64,000 bases of DNA. Origin: Chrysopilus asiliformis. Its lineage: Eukaryota > Arthropoda > Insecta > Diptera > Rhagionidae. The position numbers were made by a program, and so were the translations under genes. A model generated the notes under the pieces. The model saw only the letters and a program-made list of their open reading frames with translations, made no database searches and was not told where the DNA came from. This document shows positions 22,742 to 33,307 of the stretch, in pieces. Positions within the stretch are counted from its first letter, which is position 1, and every line of letters begins with the position of its first letter. The stretch lies in contig OZ035963.1 in assembly GCA_964034945.1 (NCBI GenBank), forward strand, positions 33,015,644-33,079,643, written 5' to 3'.

Positions 22742-23720
22742 TGGTCAGAAAAATTCAAAAATTCTCACAGAAAATTCCTATTCTAAGTGTAAAAATAAAA
22801 GACGAGAACGAAATCTTCATTGATCACGACGATTTCTCTCCGTTTCTTCTCAATCAATGTTCCTCTCTGGCTGATTTCACTATTTTTAAACAACGTAAAT
22901 ATTTTGAAAGTCAATTCTACACATTCGCTAATAATTTTCCGCTCGCAGCACATTCGAAAGAAATTCGAAAAATGTCACGTGAAATTTCCTCGATATTTCA
23001 TTTTCAACATTGGTGAGTTTGAGACAAAACGAGTAACTTCCGCTTTCGGATCACGGACGTTAAAATTATTTCCAAATCGCAACTATTTCTTTCTGTCTTT
23101 TAACGCACTAAATAAAATTTTTGTCCATATCAAAAGATATTTATTTGCTTATTACTTCGTATATTTCAAACTAAATACATAATAATATTAGACAAGGCCA
23201 CATCATTTTCTATTAATCAAGATTTTTATTTGATCCCTCTTGCCACATTTTGGGCAATTAAAGACCCACTGTAAATTGTTTTATAGCAAATGTGTCAACT
23301 ATTGAAGCGATCCATGCCAATCGTGAAAAGCTGATGTAAATGCCTCCACTTCACAAACTAAACTGAATTTTCAACTTACAACTGCTGGTATAGCAATATC
23401 TAAATCGATATTGCGCGATGATCGTTGCAAACAAAATTTTCAAACGCGAATTTTAATTATTTTCATATGAGTCAATCAAATGGTTTGAAAATCACTCAAA
23501 TAAATATTTGTTTTTATTGACCAAGTGGAAAAGAGCGCATTTTACCGGGAAATCTCGAAGGAGGTTTTGTTTTGTTGCATTTCAAGTCGTGTTATCGGGT
23601 TTTAAGAAAATGAGAGAAACTTTTACGCTATTCTCATCACTCAACAATTATATTTATTAGTAATGACAAAGCAAAGCATTGCTAGAAGTTGCGGTAGATA
23701 TAACCCTTGTTTTTCGAGAT
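22742..23720. promoter_or_regulatory. 5' flank of PPIP5K (promoter region by position)
   Basis: The sequence directly upstream of the PPIP5K start codon. It must contain the promoter if exon 1 is correct. No clear TATA box or initiator could be singled out. Two overlapping plus-strand open frames (22729-23016 and 22820-23182) lack recognisable motifs and are probably chance. Confidence 0.35.
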
Positions 23721-24120
23721 AATAGCAAAAAACAATTTTTTTAAATAACGGTATATCGCAATAACGGCTCGACACACGTAGTTCTAACGCAAGACAGAAA
23801 TGTAGGAAATTTTACTGTGTCCAGCACTTGCCATACATCAGACTTCTGAAAGCAAATTGCGATTTTTAAAAAGCCACCAATTTGATTACTTCCGGTTAAC
23901 GGATTTCCACCAAAAGTTGTTAAGATCGTCCCATTATAGGACAAAAATACGCCTGTAATATTTCTTGGATCTAGCTCTATGCGAGGGCGCACACATTTCA
24001 ACTTTCGGTCATCAGCATGACTCAGCCTCACCAAATTGTAGGAAAGAAATGAGTGCGACAAGAGGGGAAAAGTCGCCACTCGAAAAGTGTTCTTCACTTC
24101 ATCTTTTACGCACACAAACG
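23720..24120 (+). repeat. Dispersed repeat family D (copy 2)
   Basis: Contains AATTGCGATTTTTAAAAAGC, ACTTCCGGTTAACGGATTTC and CACCAAAAGTTGTTAAGATC, shared with copies near 8930, 40000 and (inverted) 26560. Preceded by a TAACGGTATATCGC-type run found in the other copies. Confidence 0.55.
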
Positions 24121-24350
24121 AAGTCGCTCGTGTAGTACGTCAGCATGCATGTGACTCGTAAACATATCCAAAATAAATAAAAATTGAATGCAAATAGTGA
24201 AATACCAATTGCAGGTAGTTTGATTTTTCAGGTAGGAAAAGGTAAATGCCATAACAAATTACCAGTCCTTATTCTTCTATTATTGGCAGTTTCTATTTTG
24301 GCCATTGATGTTGCCTCGGTGCTAGCTAGTAAGGGAATGAGCTGGAAATA

Positions 24351-25151
24351 CAGTAATCCCTCGAACTGCGCGGTTTCGGACTGCGCGGTTTCGCAACTGC
24401 GCGGTTAAGTTTTTAATACCAAAACTTCGGACTGTGCGGTAAAAATTTCGCAATTGCGCGGTTTTTTTTATAATTTAGTTATAAAAAACATGTTCTGAAC
24501 ATATATTTTGGTAAATCCCCGACAAGAATGAATCAGCTGGTAATTTGGTATCTTCGTACATATTTAGTAATTTCGTGCTTATTTAGTGTTTATATTTAGT
24601 GGAAATTGTGACAATAGGTAAGACAATTGGTGGGGACGAATTTGAAGACTTAGAGTCAGAAGATATCATGGAAATCCTTGCCAGCAATGAAGAAAATATG
24701 ACTGCTGACGATATTTTGACACAGTTCGGCGATAATTATAGCGACGAAAATGATTAAAGTGAAGTTATAGAGATTATAAGAAAGAAAAACCTTACGCACG
24801 AAAAACTGGCAAATTTTTAATGCTTGGTAGTCAACTTTAACAAGAAGCTCTTAATATGGAGCGTACCTTAAAATTTCGGTGAAATTTGACAGCCGCTTTA
24901 GCCCCATACGTAAAAATTCATAATGAAAAACAAAAATCGGGTAATCAATCACTAATTTCTCAAAAAAGATTAGTAATACATATCATATCTTTGTGTTACT
25001 TTAAATATGTCGTTAAATAAAAACTTTTTTCTATTTTTTTTGGAATTTTTCTAATATCTGGGACCTAACCCCAATATTTCATACAAAGTAGGGTTCACAG
25101 TGCGCGCTCTTTTTGTGGAACGTATCTACCGCGCAGTTCGAGGGATTACTG
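24351..25151 (+). mobile_element. Tigger/pogo-like element, copy 2, opposite orientation
   Basis: 801 bp, same TIRs (CAGTAATCCCTCGAACTGCG) and TA at both ends (24349-24350, 25152-25153). The acidic tail coding segment is on the plus strand at about 24605-24820 and has an in-frame stop after GDNYSDEND. It therefore decayed separately from the copy at 17268-18097. Confidence 0.8.
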
Positions 25152-25154
25152 TAC

Positions 25155-26380
25155 AACACATATATGAGAACCACAAACACATGAGCGATCGCTTGTTGTA
25201 CAGAAGTTTTCCCTACTAAAAAGTTAAGAAGCGTGTACGTCGGAAAGGCATTTTGAGGACCAAAAGTTGCCGCGACGAGAAGAAGCGTGTACGTTCGCAC
25301 TATTAGTTTTTGAAAAATCCTGTACACAGACTAACAGACAGAAAGACTTTTTAAAAGCTTTTATTTAGCTTGTCGGATCTGTGTGTTTGTTTGTTTTTCT
25401 GTTAAGCCTAGTATGCAATTCGAGAAAAATTCAATTTTCCATACATATTTAACACCAAGCTGAAAATTTTGCTCAGAAAGCCGTAAGCAGTTCGCTGCCA
25501 AAAATATGTGAAAAATTCCTTTTACACTATACTACACTAGATGGCGTTGTTGTAGTCTCCACTTATTTTACCAACATTTTTTTTTTGTTCGGCATATTTA
25601 ATTTCAAGTAAAATTTTTGTGGAGTTGTGGATGCTTCAAGGGAGGTATAGCGTTCGGTGCAAAGCCCATTTGAAATTGAGGACCCAATTCGAACCAGGCA
25701 TGATTCCACAAAACGAGTAAAAAAAGTAGAGAGCTAAAAGCATTGTTTCTTGTTGTTGAAAAAAAGAAATTTGCTTCCCTAGAATATTTTTTCATTACAA
25801 AACATATCAGCAAACTTAAATAGGGATATGAATTATTACACTTTCTTCATTAAATTAAAAAAATCTGACGTCTGTAGTTTGTTTTTCGTTGTTTTAAATA
25901 GGGATTAACTCTAATCGACGGCCGGTGCTCTGCTCTCATGCTTGTGAAGTATTTCAACTAAGAGAGATGTTGCTATTTCGTCGTCCCTTATATCCATATT
26001 TTTTTTTTAAATAAAAACTAGAGAAAAAGTAAAAGTCTTTTGGTTCGCCTTTGACATCTGTCAAATTGTTATCTATACAAATTTTTTGTCTCTCCAGTTT
26101 CTGCTGCGATTTAAATGTACCAATTTGTAGACCGCGTTAAAATTCAATTTTACTCGAATTGCACACTAGGCTTTAGGGTCAAATCTTAAAATTTAATGTT
26201 TACCCAGTTCCACTCATCCAGTTGACTTGAACACATACGTAAGTTCGATGACAATACAATATTTTCACTATTTCACCCTCCTTAGGTCTTTTAAGGATAA
26301 CATAATTATCCTTTTCCTCAAACTTTCCGAGAAAAAATCTTATCTGGCGGTTTTTGGAGTCGATGAATCCGATTTTGGAG
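25155..26380. other. Intergenic sequence, nothing recognised
   Basis: AT-rich spacer between PPIP5K and Cp110. Small open frames on the minus strand (25079-25327 overlaps the Tigger end; 25604-25813) show no domain or homologous partner in the window. Confidence 0.35.
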
Positions 26381-26795
26381 TCAAAAACTCCTGAGTCGAT
26401 TGGTGCATTATTACAACAATGTCTTTGTGTCTATCAATCTATGTGTCTGTCAGCCTGTGTATAAGATTTCTCGAACACTATTAAAGCTGAAGCTTTGAAA
26501 TTTTACAGACATGTTTGGTCCTGGAATAGGACGGTCCTATCAACTTTTGGTGGAAATTCGTTAACCGGAAGTAACCAAAATGGCGGCTTTTTGAAAATCG
26601 CAATTACATTTTTCGCGATTTACTTCGGTTTAAGCAAATTACTTGCAAACTAACAGTTTTTCGAGAAAAAAACTGCTAGAAGGAGAACTAAAGACATTAA
26701 AAATTTCTATATTTTCCTATTTTATCGTAAATCGATATCTTTTTCCGATATCGAGATATTTAAGATTCTGTCAAATAAAAATTCAGATTTTTATA
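26380..26795 (-). repeat. Dispersed repeat family D (copy 3)
   Basis: Minus-strand copy of the block with CTTTTGGTGGAAATTCGTTA, ACCGGAAGTAACC and TTTTTGAAAATCGCAATT. It carries a short CTGTC microsatellite at its 5' side, then ends at the mariner-like element that starts at 26796. Confidence 0.55.
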
Positions 26796-27671
26796 AAGGG
26801 TCTTTCAATAAGGACATAACAATTTTGTATTTGAAAAAAAACGCACCCTAAAACTTTTTTTATGATTTGGCAATGCTCAAACGTTAGTCAAGGTTAACAT
26901 TTTTTATTTTTAAGGTTTTTTTAGGTTTACATGCCACACAGCTGGTCAAACAATTGATCTATTGAAGGAGAAGTTCGGTAATCGTGTAATCTCGAGAAAT
27001 GGTCCGGCCGAATGGCCACCTCGCTCATGCGATTTAACGCCGTTGGATTTCTTTTTATGGGGTTATGTCAGAGAACAAATAATCTAGAGAATAAACTCTT
27101 AGAACAAATTTTTAGAGAAAATTTTTCCACTGTGAGATGAAGCAAGAGGATCCGATGTAACACGGAAAAAATTATCCATTCGTTTCCTCCATCTCATTGA
27201 ATAGATACGACGAAAATGATTAGAAAATGTTCTCTCTGCTTCGTGCACCCTAGTCTAAAAGTAATTAACTTTTAGGCCCTAGCGAGTGAATGATAGGGAC
27301 ATTTTTCCCTCCTTCGAAGGGGAAATTTGTCAAAAATTTGTTCGGCAGAGTTTTTTCTATATATTCCTTATTCTATGGTTATGTTAAGTCGTTGGTTTAT
27401 GCCAACAAGCCAACAACGTTAGAGGAGCTCAGGAACAATATCGAATGCGAAATTGCCAACGTTCCGGCCGATATGTGTGGAAGAGTGGTGGAAAATTGGC
27501 TCCAAAAAATCAATTGGTGCAAACGTGCTCGCGGTGGCCATATGAACGACATCGAATTTCATACTTAAATGTAACATGTCCACTACACCTGGAATAAATT
27601 TCAGCCCGATATCTCAATTATTCTGTGTTTTATTTAAATACAAAATTGTTATGTCCTTGTTGAAAGACCCG
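26796..27671 (+). mobile_element. Mariner/Tc1-superfamily element with broken transposase, copy 1
   Basis: TIRs GGGTCTTTCAATAAGGACAT and, inverted, ATGTCCTTGTTGAAAGACCC. The plus strand encodes the C-terminal part of a DDE_3 (IS630/mariner-type) transposase: [37 protein letters not shown], then, after a 308-bp insertion (27069-27376), VKSLVYANKPTTLEELRNNI and ending HMNDIEFHT with a stop. The N-terminal half is deleted, so it is a dead copy. Confidence 0.85.
27069..27376. mobile_element. 308-bp insertion inside a mariner transposase, 8-bp target duplication
   Basis: GGTTATGT occurs directly before (27061-27068) and after (27377-27384) the insert. Removing one copy and the insert restores the transposase frame found uninterrupted at 30141-30509. 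Left end CAGAGAACAAATAATCTAGA; right end CCTTATTCTAT. TIRs are weak, but the 8-bp duplication points to a hAT- or P-type MITE. Confidence 0.75.
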
Positions 27672-28720
27672 ATATAAACGAAAATTTTATTCGTCGGGTT
27701 ATACTGTTCATTGCGCAAGAACGTAGATTTTGTGTAATAAAATCATGTGCTGTTCAAATCAGATATTTCATATTTCTATTCAATAAACAGTCCTCTGTAT
27801 AATCATCAATCAAGACAGTCCTGTTGGTATTATTACAGCAACTAAAATATTAATAAATATTTTTTGTGAATTTTAAAGTAAAGCCAGGATTTATCTAATT
27901 AATCCTACATTAGTTTAGAATTTGGTAATTTCAATGAAAAAAAAACCAAAAATTCAAATCTCATTTTAAGCGTGCAGTTTATCGTATCTGAATGTGGTAA
28001 GCAAACAAGAAATTTATAATTCAAAAAGCAATATTAATATAAGCATAGCTTTTTCAAAACTGTAAAGTAAAAACTCATGCAAACAAAATTAAACTCTTTT
28101 TAACAATTCGAAGCGATTGATTTTTTGCGATTTTATATATTCACCCCATAGGAGAATGACGAAGATCTGAGATCCGCTTGAAGATGTGCAGTTTCTAAAA
28201 TAAAGACAAGGATTTATATTTGCGAAAAACTCAATAAAAATCAATTTTAAACAAAGAAATTTAAAAAAAAACGTGTATTTTATTGTACCAACCCGACAAA
28301 TTTGGAGACGAATGTACATGTGCCATTCGTGTAAAACCAGTTGGTATGCGGAGATGATGATGATGGGGATGACGATCACCTTTATTGTTTACGAACATCA
28401 TGCTATCCCAGCTATTTCCCATTATTTGAAATTTTTTGTCTCGACAAACTTTTTACTATAGAAATTTAAACGTTATGGACATTTGTACAATACATATGTA
28501 TATGATGATTCATTAACAGTTGTATTAAACTTTGTTTCTAGAATTATTTTAAAAGCAAAAATGTCACGCCAACATTTATAAAAAACAATCCAAGCGATGA
28601 ATTGTGAAGACAATGTATCAAAAAAAATGGATGTTCTAAAATAAATTGATTATTTCAGTATGCAAATGTTTTCAACTCCGCGTGGAAACTCTCGAATGGC
28701 GCACGAAATGGAAAGGTCTA
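27672..28720. other. Intergenic sequence, nothing recognised
   Basis: AT-rich, with a 96-codon minus-strand frame (28089-28379) and a 62-codon plus-strand frame, both without motifs. No RNA gene or paired repeats seen. Confidence 0.35.
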
Positions 28721-28721
28721 A

Positions 28722-28848
28722 CGGCCAATTTATTCACTAGGAGTTAAATCGCCTTAACTCCCTTAACTCACCTTTAACATGGAAAATAACGTTAGCTAAC
28801 TCCCTTAACTCACTAACTCGGCTTAACTCCTAGTGAATAAATTAGGGG
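28722..28848. mobile_element. Very short MITE with AATTTATTCACTAGGAGTTA arms
   Basis: AATTTATTCACTAGGAGTTA near 28727 is inverted at about 28826-28845 (TAACTCCTAGTGAATAAATT). The interior repeats CTTAACTC several times. TAA flanks both sides, consistent with a Harbinger-type target. Confidence 0.6.
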
Positions 28849-29283
28849 TAAGGGTATATAAACAGATAAAGTTCTATTACATAAAAAACATTAACATGTT
28901 TTAAGAAAAGTTTAAAAATTTAAAAAAAATAAAAAATTGCTTCAAAAACGCTCTAAAAAAAATAACTCGCCAATCGTGTCGTACTGTTTTTGAAAATGGT
29001 TTGTGTAATATGGAACTCGACTAACAATCAGCTGTTTAATGCCACATAAAATATGGACTAGATATCATAAAGGGGAAAGAGTTTTTATTCCCAAAATAAA
29101 TGTAACTTCAATAGAATAGAACAAGAATTTCCATTTAAACTAAACAGACGTCAATTCTCTATTAAAATAGCATTTGCTGTGACTATAAATGGAGCACAGC
29201 GTCAAACCTTTGATAAAGTTGGGATTTATTTACCAAATCCTGAATGTAGTCTTGATCATCTGTATGTAGCAAACTCTACAGTA

Positions 29284-29690
29284 GGGATGTTAAATCGGTT
29301 ACTCGGTGTTTTTGCTTCGGTTAACCGGGTTTTTTCGGTGTTTTTTTTTTGCACGGTTATACCTGGTGTTTTTTTAAAGCCAAAAACCGCTCAACAAACG
29401 TACGGAAAAATAATTTTAAACCCATTTTCGTGCAACTGGTTTGTTAGAAGCACTTCTTTTTAGATACTCTAGACCACATACAATATTATATGGTGCCATT
29501 TCTGGTTTCTTAATGGATTATATGGTCTCTTAATGGTCTTTTGTTTGCATTATAGCGTATTTGTTGTGTCTAGGACTAAACCTACGGTTTTTCGGTATTT
29601 TTAATAACCGGTTTTTTGGACCCGGTTAAACCGGCCCGGTTTAAACCGAAGTCTTAAAAACCGGTTTAACCAAAAACCGTTGTATTTCAA
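29284..29690. repeat. Probable hAT-like repeat rich in CCGGTT/AACCGG
   Basis: Begins AGGGATGTTAAATCGGTTAC and contains many inverted GGTTAACCGG and CCGGTTTAACC motifs, with a matching AACCGGTTTAACCAAAAACC end. Resembles short hAT elements with subterminal repeats. A clear target duplication was not found. Confidence 0.45.
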
Positions 29691-30067
29691 AAATCTACAG
29701 TGCGTGCTAAAAAAATCTGAAGATACAAATTAAAATATCAGAAAACCAAGGCTGCGAAGCGGGCAGGGGCGAATCCCCTAGTCTTATAATAAAAACTTTA
29801 AAGAAAATGTTACCTACCCTCCTTTTCATGGCATCATCACCAAAACAAAAAAAATTTTTAATGCGCCCCAAACATGAATATACACTGAAAATTTAGACCA
29901 AATCGGTCCACTGGTTCTTCTTTAATCGCGTTTTTTTCGTTTGCACAGAGTACAGTAAGGTATTCTCGAGCAGATCTGGAGCACCTCTATTTGGGAGCCG
30001 AGCATTTCTTAAAGAATAAGAAGGATAATATAAAGATTTTCCCAATAAATTGACACTGCCCGATATC

Positions 30068-30622
30068 GGGTCTTTCAACAAGGACATAACAATTTTGTAT
30101 TTAAATAAAACACAGAATAATTGAGATATCGGGCTGAAATTTATTCCAGGTGTAATGGACATGTTACATTTAAGTATGAAATTCGATGTCGTTCATATAA
30201 CCACCGCGAGCACGTTTGCAGATTGATTCTTTGGAGCCAATTTTCCACCACTCTTCCACACATATCGGCCGGAATGTTGGCAATTTCGCGTTCGATATTG
30301 TTCCTGAGCTCCTCTAACGTTGTTGGCTTGTTGGCATAAACCAACGACTTAACATAACCCCATAAAAATAAATCCAACGGCGTTAAATCGCATGACCGAG
30401 GTGGCCATTCGACCGGACCATTTCTCGAGATTACACGATTACCGAACTTCTCCTTCAATAGATCAATTGTTTGACCAGCTGTGTGGCATTGCTCGTTCAT
30501 GAACTTCACTATGATAAAAATGTAAACCTTGACTGACGTTTTAGCCTTGCCAGATCATAAAAAAAGTTTTAGGGTGCGTTTTTATTAAAATACAAAATTG
30601 TTATGTCCTTGTTGAAAGACCC
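30068..30622 (-). mobile_element. Mariner/Tc1-superfamily element with truncated transposase, copy 2
   Basis: TIRs GGGTCTTTCAACAAGGACAT and its inverted partner ending at 30622. The minus strand has an open frame 30141-30509 with [40 protein letters not shown] and IEREIANIPADMCGRVVENW, followed by a frameshifted end. Sister of the copy at 26796-27671 in opposite orientation, with the same missing N-terminal half but no internal insertion. Confidence 0.85.
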
Positions 30623-31255
30623 TTTACTTCCAACATATACTTAACGGACCGGTTGGTAGACATGCAAGATAAGCTGTCTGTAGGCATGTCTGCGGCTTGC
30701 CAATAGGTCTATGGTTAGGTCTGTCAGGTGGTTTGCTTAATATAAATGATAATTGGGGCCATGGCCAGAAGTCCGGTGACCGGTTTGTCAATATTTAATG
30801 CACCTGTAGCGAAGTCTGGCAACCTTTTCACAGATATCCGAAAAATAAAATTCTAGAGTATACCTCGACAGATTGTGTTCGGATTTGGATATTTGCAATT
30901 TGCAGTACTGTTCATTTTCCTCATCCTCGTCTATACATTCACTTGTAATTACACTTAACAAAAAGAATTCTGCACTCATTATTCTGAAAGCTGCGATATG
31001 ACTCCTGCAGAAAAAAAAATTAACTGACGAATTGATTTTAACGTCTGCAGTGATGTCTGGCAACTGATCCGTGATCAAGTTGGTAGACTTGATCGTACGT
31101 CTGTAGCTGCCTTAATATAATGGTCGGACTCTACGGTTGGCTTCGGCCAAACTTCAGCGTTCATCAAAATAAAGCTGAAGGTTTGGCCGAAGCCGAAGTC
31201 GAAGATGCAATTGAACTTAAATTAAAATAAATTATTTAAATTATTTTAATTGAAC
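30623..31255. other. Intergenic sequence with a CTTCGGCC hairpin
   Basis: Mostly unrecognised. At 31135-31205 the motif GGCTTCGGCCAAACTTCAGC pairs with GCTGAAGGTTTGGCCGAAGC to form a hairpin of about 25-bp arms. Related CTTCGGCCRAA motifs are at 11765-11815 and 32225-32270. Confidence 0.4.
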
Positions 31256-31259
31256 TTGT

Positions 31260-31720
31260 GCTTTTTAAAAACCACAATTCCGTTTTTTGCAACTTACATC
31301 AAAAGTTGGAGACAATAAAATTTCCTACATTTATGGCCTACATTAAAATTTCTTATCTCATGCCGTTATCGAGATATACCGTTATTCCAAAAATCAGTTT
31401 TTTTGCGATTCTCTCGAAAACTAATGGATTTTCAGAGGTTCAATGTATGTGAGAAATTGAAAATAATAACATTTGCTGCAATTGTATTTTACTGTTATCC
31501 GTTATCTTCTACCGTTATTCAGATATTTTCACTAAAAAGTAAAAAAATTATATTTTTACAAATAGCTTGCACATTAACGGTTTTTCAAAAAAAAAAAATA
31601 GTGAAATTGTCCACTTTTGTCTTTTTTCTGTAAATCGATATTTTTTACCGTTATCGAGATATTTCAGATTTTGTAAAAAAAATCATTTTTTTTATATAAA
31701 CTAATATTTTATTCGTCGGG
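31260..31720 (+). repeat. Dispersed repeat family D (copy 4, diverged)
   Basis: Shares the alternating phrases ATAAAATTTCCTACATTTAT, TATCGAGATATACCGTTATT and GTTATCGAGATATTTCAGAT with the region around 39540-39960. Non-coding. Confidence 0.45.
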
Positions 31721-31761
31721 TTATAGTGTAAATTGTGCACAAACGTATATTTTGTATAAGA

Positions 31762-31896
31762 CAGAGGACCTATCGCCGAACACGATACGATTGGTTCGAA
31801 TCGTAAATTCAATGTTGTTGTTAGTGTTTTACACGAACAACAACATGGAGTTTACGACTCGAACCAATCGTATCGTGTTCGGCGATAGGGCCTCAG
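31762..31896. repeat. Hairpin with about 60-bp arms
   Basis: CCTATCGCCGAACACGATAC followed by GATTGGTTCGAATCG and TTGTTGTT is repeated in inverted order at 31838-31890 with a few mismatches; the loop is about 13 nt. Could be a small fold-back MITE. No target duplication recognised. Confidence 0.65.
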
Positions 31897-31899
31897 GTT

Positions 31900-33300
31900 T
31901 GTGCCGTTCATTAGATGTTTTTGTTAGATATTGAAAGTTGTTTTGCACATGAATTTCTAAATTGATTTCCAAAACAACTGTTTTCAAACATTTATAAAAG
32001 CGCGATGTTGGAAAACCATTCGAGTTCAAGTTTTCCGTCTTATGGCAGTTTATTACATATTTAAAAAAAACTTTTCCTCAATATTAAGAAAATTTTCCTT
32101 TATTATTAATGAGAATTGTTTATGCTTTGGTTTTGTACATTTTAAAATTTTCTATTATTTTTAATGGCAAAAAAATTAATTGAATAGGACCGCAATTGCT
32201 TTTCTCTTATGGTAAAAATTATCAGCTTCGGCCGAAAGTTAAGGGGGAAAAAAATCCTGCTTCGGCCCAAAACTGACCTTCAATCGGACTTTGATATCCA
32301 CTTTCTTTAAAAGCACTTTGAAAAACTATCAGAAAAGAACTTGCGGCAGGGAGCAAGTTATAGTAGCGATAAACGGTTCTAAGTAAATAAATCGATTTTG
32401 TTCTTTACTAGCCCATTCACTTGTGTTAAAAGCTAAATCTCAAAAACTATACCCGTCGTACGTATGTAATATCCAAATTAATTTAGAACGCTATAAATCG
32501 GTATGTGCGACTGTTTCCACTGGTTTTTGGTCAACCTAACAAATTCTTTGATTACGGAAAATTCTTGAAGGAAAGTTATGGATAAGAAATATTTTATCAA
32601 TAACTATTCAGCCTAAATGAGTTTCAAATATTCGTGCAAACGAATTTAGATTTCATGTTTGTTGGAATTATGTAACCAGTAAAAATGCTTGGAAAAAATA
32701 CCCGTGTCAGAGAAATCACATTTCCATCTCCTACGTAAAATCCTGGACGATTTTGCAAATCTTGATATCCACTTTCTAGTTCAGTGTACGACATAATTAA
32801 CTGTTTATCCAAAAAAGAACACTATTATTGACAAAAATCATTAAAACAAAAATGAAACGCAAAATATTTTTGCTAGACACAAGCTTTGAAAAATAATTGA
32901 ATTGTTTTAATGCGGCTGCATCGCAGGTATGAAAAATTTGCTGAAGTACATTTGTTAACACATCACAAAAACATAAGTACACAAACGATTGAGGCTTTTA
33001 ATCGAATTTACATAATAAAATGATTCTTTGATCCTCAAATCGCAAATTCACTTCGCAAAATGTATTTTTTCCAACATTCTACAAAACACACTCGAACTTT
33101 GCTCGAATCAAAGTAGAGGTTCGCCAAATGTCAATTGATTTCAGTGTTACCGTTATTTCGCCTCCAAAAAACCCTTGTTTACATGATCAGCTGATTCTTT
33201 CTGTGGGGTTTAAAACCAAAAACTGAGTGTTCTTTTCAGAAGTTCAAAACCAAGTACCACGATAACTTTAAGTAAAGTACCTTATTAACCCACCAATTCT
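31900..33300. other. Intergenic sequence, nothing recognised
   Basis: AT-rich. Short minus-strand frames (32624-32812, 32797-32982) have no domain and no splice pattern that I can support. The phrases CTTGATATCCACTTTCTAG (32760) and TTTGATATCCACTTTCTTTA (32290) suggest a diverged local duplication. Confidence 0.35.
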
Positions 33301-33307
33301 GAATTAA

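Noticed and set aside
22729..23182. Possible divergent gene starting next to PPIP5K exon 1
   Set aside because: Two overlapping frames of 95 and 120 codons in different phases, one starting inside PPIP5K exon 1, with no motif, no splice partner and AT-rich codons.
31762..31896. MicroRNA precursor
   Set aside because: Arms are longer and more regular than usual for an animal microRNA precursor and no conserved mature sequence was recognised; kept only as a hairpin.
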